This document shows, piece after piece, positions 1-12,500 of a stretch of 64,000 bases of DNA. How positions within the stretch are numbered: position 1 is the stretch's first letter; each line of letters begins with the position of its first letter. The translations under genes and the position numbers were made by a program. The stretch lies in assembly GCF_032854445.1 (NCBI RefSeq), contig NC_088303.1, positions 34,391,265-34,455,264 of the forward strand. The letters run 5' to 3'. This DNA is from Liolophura sinensis. Lineage: Eukaryota; Mollusca; Polyplacophora; Chitonida; Chitonidae. The notes under the pieces are model-generated. The model ran no database searches. It worked only from the letters and a program-made list of their open reading frames with translations, and was not told where the DNA came from.

Positions 1-417
1 TCACTTAAACTAGATTGTACACATAAGGTCATCAACGTTATGTTTATCAGAAGGAATAAGTTTTTGCTCATGTGTAGGTACAAGGAAGCAATTTAATGTT
101 AAGCCTACGATAGCTTCTTTACCCTCTGTTTACCTGTCGGTCTCTATTCATTTTCCAGGCTGTCATTTTGATTATTCCGTATCCTATACTGTTTCATATT
201 ACCTGAGACTAATGTAATAGTGATATAAATCCCGGAAATTACAGGTGTGTTTGTTGTAACTTTTATGTATGAAGTAACCTCCTTTTTCTTTTCTTGTACA
301 GCTGGCCATGTGAGTACTATGTGTTTGTACTATGTGGAAATTGTTTCCTCGTTAATAGACATTGGCTGCCAAGACTTCTTGAACTGGTGACCAGTATTGT
401 CATTGTTGTACTTCCAG
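1..417. other. Intron (5' part cut by window)
   Basis: AT-rich intronic sequence upstream of the first recognisable exon. No SINE, no protein-like reading. A splice-site-flanked 8-nt stretch near 302 would break the frame and is not called. Confidence 0.6.
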
Positions 418-531
418 CCGTGCAATGCGGAGGCAGTGAGTACCGCTGTAGAACAGGCCAGTGCATTGACTCCCGACGTCGCTGTGACGGCAGACGAGAT
501 TGTCCTGACAATTCTGATGAGGACAACTGCA
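418..531 (+). CDS. HSPG2: Perlecan exon: LDLa repeat 1
   Basis: 38 codons, phase 1 at both ends (acceptor cttccag, donor gtgagt). It encodes a complete LDL-receptor class A repeat with six cysteines and the calcium-binding acidic cluster ([16 protein letters not shown]). The same frame is open upstream to 294 but that part lies before the acceptor and lacks domain similarity. Confidence 0.9.
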
Positions 532-3500
532 GTGAGTGTTATTCATCTGCACTGAGTGCATTTGGGTTCAGTCTAATAGCATTTTATGGATGACGTTTAA
601 CTCCAGCTATTGATGATTTGCCTTGGAGTTTTGACAGGAAATTTTGAAAATGGTTTGGCATGTTGTGTCTTAAATACCTTAAGTGGAACCAGGCTCTGTC
701 CATCACAAAATCCTTTTTTTTTTTGTTATATACATTTAAATCATAACGTGGGTTTCCCCTGGGCTCAGCCCGGTTTTCCTCCGACCATAATGCTGGCCGC
801 CCTCATTAAAGTGAAGCATTCTTGAGTACGGTGTAAAACACCAATCAAATAAATAAATAATTTATGTTAAAATCTGTGTCCTTTCTGGTGAAGTTCTCCT
901 CTATAAAGTATACACCTCTCCATCATTACAGTATTGTTAGTCAGGAGAAAATCTGCATAGGATGTTACACATGTTGTATGAACTTTGGTAGCTGCTAATA
1001 GCCTGTGACATGTAATATAGAAACAGACATAGCGTTAAACCAGAACATCACAAGGTCATGGTTTTCATATTATAATTACATGATAACTAAGCAAAGAATT
1101 AAGAAAACCTGAAGGTTTGTTGGGCTGCTGATCAACAAACTGGAGGTTTGCTTCACTGAACTTTTGAAAGTGTGCACAAAAACTTTTGGGGACACATTTG
1201 TGACTCTTCCATCGAATGACGTGTTGTAATGAAGCATGCTATAATGGGGAAGAAACCTGTGAATGGTTGTGGGTTTTCCCCATGGCCTCTGCCTGGTTTC
1301 CTCCAACCATAATGCTGGCCGCTGTCACATAAGTGAAATATTCTTTAGTATGGTGTAAAACACCAATCAAATAAATACATAAATAAATATGATGGGAAAG
1401 AGGTACAGGTACTGTGTTTGTTGATTATAGGACCCATCACTGTGGTTGTCAGCCCGCCACGCCTGGTTGTCAGAGTTGGGCAGGACATCACAATACAGTG
1501 TTCTGCCACCGGTGGGGCAAACAGGGAGTATGTGGTACAGTGGAGCTTCCAGGGCAGGGTGAGTAGGGAGGGACTGCAGAGGTCTGTGGTTAAAGGTCAA
1601 AGGAAGATTTTATTGTCAGACTAGCATATTTTTGAGACTATGTCTTTTCATAGTGTAAATCTAGACAGTATGATTTTCATCTAGATGAATCAATGAAACT
1701 GGGCATGTCTTAGATGGCCACCTAAAGAACGATCTTCTTTCATTAACTGGTAAATCTTCGCGTTGAAAATGGAAAAACATTTCAGGACTAAGGAGTTCGA
1801 ATGTAGCTGTATTTAGCTTACTGTCTTTGTAATGAAATTAAAAGTGATTAAAAGAAATCTTTCCCAGACACATTTGTTACGAAAATAATGTAAAACAGAA
1901 AAGGAGACTGAGTTTGTTTTTAGTCTGTATACATGTGCATTGTAAACGTCATGCAGCCAAATTACATAAGCACCCATATGCATTGTTTTTGTCGTCTCTT
2001 TCTTCAGGCTCTGCCTGCCAGGTCCAGTGAAGTTGGAGGTCGCCTGACAATCCCAGGTGTGACAGCAGTGGACTCAGGAGAGTACACATGTACGGTGATT
2101 GGTATCCCAGGCTCCTACAGGGCCATTGCTGTCGTGTCAGTGCAAGAGGGTAAGTTAGGAAGCGTTTCTGACTCATACATAAAGTATAAGAAAGGGACAG
2201 AGAGGATTTAGTGCAAACAGCAGTGAGTAAAAGAGCATTGTAAACTTGCTCTGTACGGAGAAGAAATATGAATCCCATTACCTACTGGTTTTAGACATTG
2301 ACAAATGACACCTCTGTCCTTCACAGGGTCATAAACATTCAGCATCTCAGTTTTCTCCATTGTTCATTTTCTCCAAATTAGTTTTTGTGAAGGTTTTTCC
2401 GACACCCACATTATAGTAAATGTGATCAATAATAGGTGACTAACGTTTGTGACAGGTCACATGATGCAGTGGGGCTTTTTTTCTAGCTTTATCCAGAAAA
2501 GAGTTCGAGGTCAAAACTCCTCTCTTGTTAAGGTGGGTTTGCTACTGGAAACTCAACTCATCTGAACTGTGCGCATTTGCATTCTTCTTTCCAAATTACC
2601 AAAATAGCATATTTTTTTTCTTTTTGATATTCACATTATATTGCCAGGTGGCTTACTTATGTGTTTCATTATTAATTTTGTTTAATTCCCTATTGTAGTT
2701 GGTCCAACTCAGCGCCCCACTACGGAAGGTCCTTGTGGGCGAGATCAGTCCACGTGTCAGAACGGTCAGTGCATCCCTCGTGCTTATGTCTGTGACGGTG
2801 AACGTGACTGCAGGGATGGGTCAGATGAGGAAAACTGTGGTGAGTGATTGGTCAACTGCCATGTTAAGATGAGGAACATGTTACTTTGAAAAACAAATGC
2901 AGAAGGTCTTCCATTGCATAAATACCACATGATTTGATTTTACACAACAGTTGAGATGGCTCTTCAAATGCTTCGTTTGAAATTTCCCAAATCCATGGGT
3001 GCCAAAGTTGCTAGAGAACAATGTTTGTACATGCTTGGACATAAGTAACCATAGCACAGGGATAGGTATTCCATGCTTGCATACCAAAAGTCAGACGTGA
3101 CACTGTCAAGTTTAAATGGAAGGAAAAACCCAGGCCTCACTCAAAAGAATCTGTCAAATTAGGATTATCCTAATTTACGAGATTAGGATTATATTTAATT
3201 TTGGAGCTATTCTTATGTTGAGTTTGGTGTTATGAAGAGCGGCTAATAAGTGTTAAGCCATATCAAATTTCCACGTAAATGGACAGGTTATTGGTATTGT
3301 ATTGCACCTGAAGTTTAACAATTTGAATGTTGCTTGAATCTGATTGATTCATCCCCCTTACAGAACCATTTAGTTGTTTTTTTATGAAGTTTGATTAATT
3401 TCTTATTTTAAGGATTTTGATATACTTCTGAAAGAGCAAACTTTAGGTGATATAGAGTATTTCTGTTTGAAGAATTCACAACCCCATTTTCACTCTTTGC

Positions 3501-6500
3501 GTAGCAAGTCCAGCTTTTGCACTTTAGAGAACAATCTATCCAGGAAACTATTCATACTGAAACTATATATTTGATTATATATTAGAGAGTCAGGCTTTTT
3601 CATGTCATGAATGGAAAAGAACACTCAACTGTGTGACAGTAAATGTTCTCTCGTCAGCTATGGAATACTGCCTTCATATTCATCAGGCTATATCAGGATG
3701 CTAAGCAAACATGTGGTTCTGTTCCTTAGTTCGTCTGCCGTGTGAACCTAACGAGTACAAGTGTAATTCTGGGAAGTGTATCATGAAGATCTGGAGGTGC
3801 GATGGTGACAATGACTGCGGAGACAACAGCGATGAACAAAACTGTGGTAAGATAGGCTAATGATTATTCACAATTGAATCCAACAGGTAGACAACATGTG
3901 GACACAATGCAAATTTATGTATGCACACACATAATTGTAATTAATCTGTCTAAGGATGGAAGTTATAAAGCGGCAGGTGTTTGTACTGACCGTTATCATT
4001 TTGACAACGAGTGCTTCACCTGTTAAAGTGTCACAGAAAAGAACTTTAGACAAGGTTAAGAGATGCATAGATTCCATGTAATCCTGTTTGCTTTGTCAAG
4101 AAGTTGAAGATTTAACATTAACAAATTTAAATCATTTTAGCAACTGTCTGTTCCTGCTTTCTTTTATTTGAAAGACCAAAATTTTTAGCACTAATAGCAG
4201 CCTTCCTGCTTTAGTCCACATGTCGTTAAGAATTGTAATTAGTTCTTCCTCTAAAGTACAGTGTTGTTGATGTGATTGACTTGACAGGAACAACTGCCCC
4301 TGGTGCCCCATGCCGCTATGACGAGTACCAGTGCGTGAGTGGTAACCAGTGTGTGCCTGCCAGTTACCAGTGTGATGGGGAAATTGACTGTGTGGACAGA
4401 TCAGACGAGATCGGCTGTGGTAAGTGTGTACCAGTGCATGAGTGGTAACCAGTGCGTGAGTGGTAACCAGTCTATGCCTGCCAGTTACCAGTGTGATGGG
4501 GAAATTGACTGTGTGAACAGATCAGACCAGATCGGCTGTGGTAAGTGTGTACCAGTGTGTGAGTGGTAACCAGTGTGTGAGTGGTAACCATTGTGTGCCT
4601 GCCAGTTACCAGTGTGATGGGGAAATTGACTGTGTGAACAGATCAGACGAGATCGGCTGTGGTAAGTCACACAAGGATTTACTGAAAAAGATGTGACAAA
4701 GTATGAATTCATAGACTGATCAGCTCTGTATGCTGGACTTTTATTCATGTAGTGAAAGCCTGTTATAATATTGATGTACAGATTACACGAAGCACTTTTG
4801 TGTCTGCGTTTCAAACTCAGTATATGGTATAGTACTTAGGTATGGTGTCTTGCAATGTGGTGATTGACTGAAAAGTTTCATGATAATAAATTTTCTTTAC
4901 GGTAAAAATTTGTAATACAATATTACATCAAAGTTCTGTCCCGCGTGGCTTAAAAGACATTCTAATTATTATCTTTACCTGTATATTAACACCTGTGACA
5001 AATCAATCGATCTGTGTCCCCCTCCTCAGCTGGCCCCACCATCACGGTACCCCCTCCTCCCAACGTGGAGGTGGAGATTGGAGGCAGCTTCACCATTGTC
5101 TGTGAGGCGGTGGGTGTTCCCACTCCTCTCATCGTGTGGCGTCTCAACTGGGGCAACATACCGCAGGGTCAGCGTGTGAGGACAACCAGTGTAAATGGGC
5201 GTGGCACTTTGACCATCACAAACTTGATCGATTCTGACCAAGGAGCATACACCTGTGAGGCCATCAACACAAAGGGCAGTGTGTTTGCCACACCTGATGC
5301 TATCATCATCACCAGAGGTATTGTAACACGTCAGATAGCCTCAGTCTTAACTATCTGCTAAACATCTGTATCTCGGATGATCTGCTTTTGTGAATCGCAG
5401 ACTTGTTACATCATTAATTTCATTCATACTAATTCACACCTTGATTTAGGCTATTGAAATGTCTGTCCTCACGGATTATGAACAACAAAAATAATAGAAC
5501 AAAATTTAGCAGTAAGTCACATGCATTACCCAGTAATTGATAAATTCTACATCTAAGATTTTATGCATGACTTACTCATTTTGCGTTTTTGCCTGAAAGT
5601 TTTATTGATTTTAGAAATCTGTTTTAAGAATTGTTTGAAAGGTACAATGACATCATGTTTCTTTGTCTGTAAAATGCACTATTTAGGCACAATATTTTGA
5701 GCAAGTAGAGTAATTTGTTTTGGCAAGAATAAAGTTTCTCACCAGTTCATTCTGTAAAGGTCAACTAGGTGGTAGTAAATCTGCTACTGATACTTGAACT
5801 TGTTGTTGTTGTTACCTGTGCGATTCAGTGACCCCTGGGCTGTGCTCACCACCACTGTACAATGCTGAGGCCAAAGACCAGTCTCAGTGCTACCAATGCT
5901 TCTGTTTCGGACAAACCAAGAAGTGTTACAGCAGTGGTCTGTCTGTCTCACAGGTAATGCTGTCTTCCCGTGTAAACGGTACCGTTCTCGTTAAATGTAG
6001 AAATGATCAAAAGTTTCACGAAATGCCTTGAATGTTGGTGATGAAATGTTCATAGAGAGTCTATCAGTGGGTCTTTAATGGCCACTTCATCATGAGCTAC
6101 AGTGCATGTCCCATGACTTATTCAGTCACAAGTTTGAGTACAGCTGTTATTGCCCCTGCTACGGCCTTAGCTCCATCGATTTGTTAGGCAGCTGGCTCGG
6201 TCAGGTGGTATTCCTCTATGCTCACCTCTTTTGATCACACTGTTGTCGTAAAAAGTAAAATATGTGTGATTTTATGCCATAAAAGACAATTGAAATATAT
6301 GAATGGATGAGTCTATCAATTTTGTTTTATCTTGTGACTTTGTATGTAATGCTTACAGTAACTCAAATTTATGACAGTGTCTCAAGAATTTGTGTTTTGT
6401 TTCAGATTGCCCTGGGTTCAGAATTACAGGTGATCCGTCGAGACACCAAGCAGGCCATTGAACAGGCCTTCATTCGGTCTTATCCTAACAAGAGAGAGTT

Positions 6501-9500
6501 TGGCATCTCCGACTTCAGCAGGGTGTTGCCCACTGGCAGCTACTACTGGAACCTCCCAGTGCAGTACCTTGGGAACAAGGTGAGATGAGAAACCCACTTC
6601 TGTTGCTGCTCAGTCAATTTAGTAGTGACTCTGGCGACTGGTTAAAATCATCATTTCATAAAGTTAGCCTTCTGTTACTTGTAATTTGTTGCATTAAGAC
6701 TGCAGTGTTTACAGTATGCATCAAAGATTGGGTCCACATTACTGGGCAAAATTTGTATTTGATGTAGGGGATGAGTGGATGTGTTTGCCCATTGGAATTG
6801 CCTGTAATCGTAAAAGTGAATGATTAGGCTTTAGCACTACATCAGCAGTAATTCAGCAGTATTGTCTTCTGGCATTCAGCCGTAATCATTTGTTCCGTAT
6901 CATGGCGAGAACATGTTGGAACCAGGAAACAGTTGTCTTTCGACATGCGAGTCACAACATTAAATCAAAATCACAACAATCGCGAAATAAACACTTTTAA
7001 AACCATGCAGCTAAAATATGTCCCTGCAAAGGACAAACTTATGTTCTAAACCAATGGGGACCTATTCTCTTCACAGGAGAGCAAATTAGTTGCCGTTTCT
7101 GCCAAGCTTTCACAGAGTGTTGAGATTCTGCGAGAATGTATCTCCACCTGCTCATGTTGCCCCAAACACCAGTCTAATAAATAAATTATTTGTAATACTT
7201 TTGTAGCTTTCAAGTTATGGCGGAGACCTGAAATATAACATCTATTATGAGAAGATTGGGGAAGACCAGCCAACTGGGGACCCAGACGCCATTATCTCTG
7301 GTAATGGAATCACGCTGTTCTACAGGGCTTTCCAGGGGCCCACAGCAGGGGTACAAGAGAATGTTGTTATCCCATTGGTGGAGGTAAGAGAACATGGATT
7401 TAGTTGCCATGTAAATAAGCAATGGACCAATCACATGTAATGCGGTGGATTTTCATGGAATTGTTGAAGATGTGACCTGCAGTTTAATTTCTGGTTGTAA
7501 AATGTTAGAATTCTTAATCGTGAGAAAAATTAGGCCACTTTTACAGAACTTTGATATTGTGATATTTCTTGTGACATTTCTGTGATAAAAGACCTAAAAT
7601 CATAAAAGGGATATGATTTATGAGAAAAGTTATGAAACTTTGATTTAGCCAGTTTTATGAAAGTTAGCCTGAGTCAGATTAGAATTAATTCGAAAGGCGT
7701 AAAGTTTAATAATTTTTCTTTTTGTTTGGTTCCTGTAATATTTCATTGTTTGGTCTTTTAGTCTGCATGGGCCCGAGCAGATGGACGTCGTCGTGGTGAT
7801 ATTGAGCCTGATGCTGAGATTGCTAGTCGAGGGGACCTGATGATGGTGTTGGAGAATGTGACAGAGATTTTGATCAGAGCCACGTACGATGTGGCACAGA
7901 CAGAGAGCAGGTATTAGACCAGTAGTCAGACAATTAGAGGAGAAACAAATATGCAAGTCTGAAGGGAAATAACGTCAAAGTTTTGAGCTAAATGTGGCTC
8001 AGTGGATGTAACATGTGCCACTCTTGGGCACTCTGGTTTTCTCCACTGTCCTCAGTTATACAAGTGAAAAAATTCTTGAGTGTGTTGTTTAATAGCTATG
8101 AAATGAATGTAAGTAAATGCTTATGTAGTTGACATTCAGCAGTTTCACCTTAGAAATAATCCTTTGATCCGAAGTATATGTATATAGGAAGACCGATTCA
8201 AGCCAACAAATTCATATGTTTATATAAATGACACTTATTGTTATTGACAAGGCTGAAAGTGCTACTCATTCTGCTTTTGGTAGAGATTGACTTCTTTCGT
8301 TCAAGATGATACCATTACAGAAAAATGTTGTTGAGTTTTCATTCAGTCTGAATTTATTGCTCAGTAATAAGGATATTTTAGTAGGCTCTTCATAAAATTG
8401 TTTATACATGAATTGATGTGCACAAATTTGCTAATTTACAGGATTGGTAACATTCTCCTGACAACAGCTGTTACAAGGGATACTGGGCGTGGCCGGGCCA
8501 TTTCCGTGGAGGAATGTACCTGCCCAACAGGGTATACTGGACTCTCTTGTGAGGTAAGCAAGCAAGCTCACTCTAAGTATCAAATGATAATCCATGTCCT
8601 AAAGTGTTCTAAATTGGAACACATTCATCTTACTTTGCACTTGATAACCTGATTGCTGGAAGTAACCTGAATTGTGTACTTTTCCCCGTGCAATGGCAAC
8701 TCGGCGGGGGGGGAGGGAGCGGAGTTAAACAAAAGGCTGCACAGCTTGGACCCAGGAAAAGTTACCACTGGTACATGTAAAGCAAAGTGAAATTGTTCTA
8801 AGGTATTTAAAGAAGACATAGCCATTCAGTGCTGACCTAATTTATACACTAATTAAAGCTACTATAATTCTTCAACCTTTTCACATGTTTACAATGTGTT
8901 TATCCAAGCACAGTCTGGAGGCATTTCTCTGTGTTTACTGATAAAGTTATATGTTTCTGTGAAGCCCTGAATCTGGCCAATATCCAACCTATGTTGTTCT
9001 GTCTGCAAAATCAAACTAACAGTGAGCATAAATTGCTCTGAAAGTTGCTCTTTCATATGCGAAAAGGTTGAGGTATTAGAGTAGTAGCTAAATCTTGTTT
9101 GTTCACCTGTGTTTAAGCATTGTGAAGTACACATGTGCCTAGTTTACCATGAACAGTGAATTTTAATGAGGAGGCCTCTGTATTATATCGTACCCCCTGC
9201 ACATTTACTCTAATTTGGCGGTGTAAGCAGCTGATTCTATTTCGTATAATTTCAGAAATGTGCACCAGGATTTTTCCGTGTGAACAGGGGAGAGTACTTG
9301 GGTGACTGTCTGCCGTGTAACTGTCATGGCCACTCCAACGACTGTGACCCACTTACTGGAGCCTGTAGTGTGAGTATAAAACAGTTAATAAGTGGTTTCA
9401 AGTAAATTTCTGCTTTGTACATCAGTTGATTTTTTTTCTGGTTTATACATCAAGGATGTAGATAAATATGAATTTCTTGTTCCCTGTCCGTGTCAGGTTG

Positions 9501-12500
9501 AGAACTGTCAGTTTTTCTCAACCCACAAAACTGACCATTAAGGCAGTTTATTATTAATTGCCTCTTTTTATTTGTTTTGTCATTTTGAATAATTTGAAAC
9601 GGGTAAAAAATTTTTAGTTTAGGAACTGACCAAGCAAAACTAAACAAAACCAGTTCATGTCTGTCATATTGTCAGAGGTGTACAAGGTTACATTAATCTT
9701 GACATCTTCTCCCAGGTGACCCAGTTTGTGTAAATATAGAATTTACATTTGCTGCTAATTGTGATGTAGTTAAATGTAATTGAATTTGTGCGACATCTTG
9801 TCCTTAGCGCTGTATTCACAATACGGCTGGACCGAGATGTGACAGGTGTGCGGATGGTTACTATGGTGATGCCAGGCGAGGATCGCCTAATGACTGTCAG
9901 CCATGTGCTTGCCCACTAACAATCCCCTCCAACAGGTAGGTAATTAAAACAAAGCTGAAGATGTGTGGATTATAATGTGCTACTCTGCTACATATAGGGT
10001 CATATTTGAATCTTCAAAAAAAAAAATAAAATTTAAAAAAAAGACATTGTTTACATCTCCTTTCGTCTAGATTAACCGTGTTTGAATGGTGTCTTCAGTT
10101 TTTTTTAGAATTTGCTTAAGCCTTAAGAACTGATTGTACTCCTGGCCCAGTTTCACGAATCTCCCTTAACATTACGAGCTCCCAACTACCATGATAACGT
10201 AATGCGTACAGTACTGGTTGCCATGTTAGTTACATGCATGTGAAGATAACGTTAAGAGTGCTTTGTGAAACCAGGCCCCAGTCCATCCACATTCAGCAGT
10301 AAATTTGAGCGAACTGTTCGTTTACCTCTCATGTATATGTTCATCATGGAGTCATCAAACAGTTTTCCAGACTTAGAAAACAGTTTATCATATTGAATTG
10401 AAAATTGGTAGATTGGTTTACCATGAAGGATCAGGTTGGAGTCCATCAGTTATTCTGATTTTTCCAACCATACAGGTTCTCGCCAACATGTGCCCTAGGA
10501 GGAGATGGCCAGATGAGGTGTACAGCCTGTCCCCCGGGGTACGAGGGTCGTCAGTGTGAGAGGTGCTCCATCGGTTATGTGGGTAACCCCAGTGTGCCTG
10601 GGGACTCCTGTAGACCAGACTCTGGGGGTAAGCATACCCATAGTCTCATCCTTCTGGCAAAACTTATTCTACTGATGTGTTTCAGGCCTGGTTGTTAGCA
10701 TAAGGCCTCAAGAAAAGAATTTTCTGCTCCCGACCATCCAATGTCCAAACTTTATCTGCCATTTTGAGTGTTTAAATATCTTCCTTGTGTAGTTCCTCAA
10801 CCTGGTTATGCCCAGAAGTAACATATTTCTTATTCTTTCTTTGGCATGGTGTATCGTAAATATCTCAAAGTTTAAAAGGATATGGTGCTAGCATGTTTAC
10901 TCAGCTGAAGCTGGATAGGAAAGATGTTTTTTTTTTTATTTGGCCTGAAAAGCGTACATGAAAAGTTCACATGCGCAAATAATATTTAAGGTTTGTGACA
11001 TACATTACCATATAGAGATTTCACCGTTATTTGGATTATTATGCTGCAAGGAGACTTTGGCTTTGACATTAATGGAATATTAAGGTGTGAAAAAGCTTGA
11101 CTGATACAGGCTGTGATTTACTCACACTGACACAACCTGTTCCTTTACAGACAGGTGTGATGATCGAGGTACTCAGGATGGTTCCTTAATCCAAGGGGGT
11201 GTCTGTCGGTGCAAGGTAAACCATTTTGCCCCTAGAAACATTCCCACTCACCTCACATACATTTAATTAATAGAACTATTTTGAAAAAGTCCTGTCATAA
11301 GTAGATCTGTGCCATTAAGTAGGATTTGCTCGCCGTCTTAAGATGAAAGCCGACCCGTGTGGGACAGCAGTATTTCCTCTAGCTAATCTAATACCTATAA
11401 CAGTGATTTCAACAACAATACAAGTGGTCATGAAAGACCATAGACCATATTTTCTTATTTCAGTAGGCAGAGAGCACTGTTATTACTTCGGTTATAAGAT
11501 TTACTTCCCTTGGTAGAGGACCATTGAAGGATAGAAATATTAATATTCTTGTTCAACTCTAAAGGCAACCAATTTTCAAGCCAGGTTTCAGTAATAAAAT
11601 TGAACACAAAATCAATGGTGTGACTCATTTCGAATTCTGGTAATGATTGAATTACAGGAGTTTCTCCTGACTCATTTTGTATGTCTACGAATCAGTTAAT
11701 CTGAGTTTGGTTCTATTTTTGTTTTGTACAGGAAAATGTGGAAGGTCCATTGTGTAGCTCATGTCAGCGTAACACCTTCTACCTGTCTGACAGTAACCCA
11801 TTAGGCTGTATCTCCTGTTTCTGTATGGGGATGACCCAGACCTGCACCAGTACCTCATGGAACAGAGCACAGGTATGGATACAATCTCTGAAGAAGACCG
11901 GGGCCTCTGTGGCTCTGTTGGTTAGCGCACTAGCGCAGCATAATAACCCAGAAGCCTCTCACCAATGCGGTCGCTGTGAGTTCAAGTCCAGCTCATGCTG
12001 GCTTCCTCTCAGGCCGTATGTGGGAAGGTCTGCAGCACCCTGCGGATGGTCGTGGGTTTCCACCGGGCATCTGGGTTTCCACCGGGCTCTGCACGGTTTC
12101 CACCTGCCTGGCCGCCGTCGTTTAAGTGCATTATTCTTGAGTGTGGCGTAAAACACCCATCAAATAAAAAAAATCTGAAGAAAACAACACATAGATGAAA
12201 AATAAAAACAAGAAAATATGCCAAATGTGCGGTCACAGGCTTATGCAACTTCACACTACCTTCAAGAACAAGAAAGCACTGGTCCCCAACAAGAAAAACA
12301 ACAATAGCATCCACCCATAGGGTTGTTTGTCATGGCTAATATGTTGTTGAAATTTTAAATGTGTGTAATTGAAATGAACAGGACTATCTCACAGAGAGGT
12401 CATGAAGTAACAAAGACTTCAAAAAGACAACATGTAGATAATATTGAAAGAAAAATACATTGTGGAAATATTAAACACATGAATGTACATATATGTAAAA

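Noticed and set aside
302-309. Eight-nucleotide microexon between 'ttcttgtacag' and 'gtgagt'
   Set aside because: Its length would shift the frame between phase-1 introns, and the splice-like borders can occur by chance.
294-417. Upstream open frame with hydrophobic residues as signal peptide and start of the gene
   Set aside because: It starts with TTG, lies before a good acceptor, and a perlecan N-terminus (SEA, GAG sites) would be expected upstream.
4339-4569. Extra LDLa repeats from the triplicated segment
   Set aside because: Copies lack an acceptor and the first cysteine, and stops occur between them; treated as non-coding duplications.
11899-12010. tRNA gene
   Set aside because: A and B boxes are present but the segment is the head of a SINE, with no intact cloverleaf, and it recurs with the SINE body.
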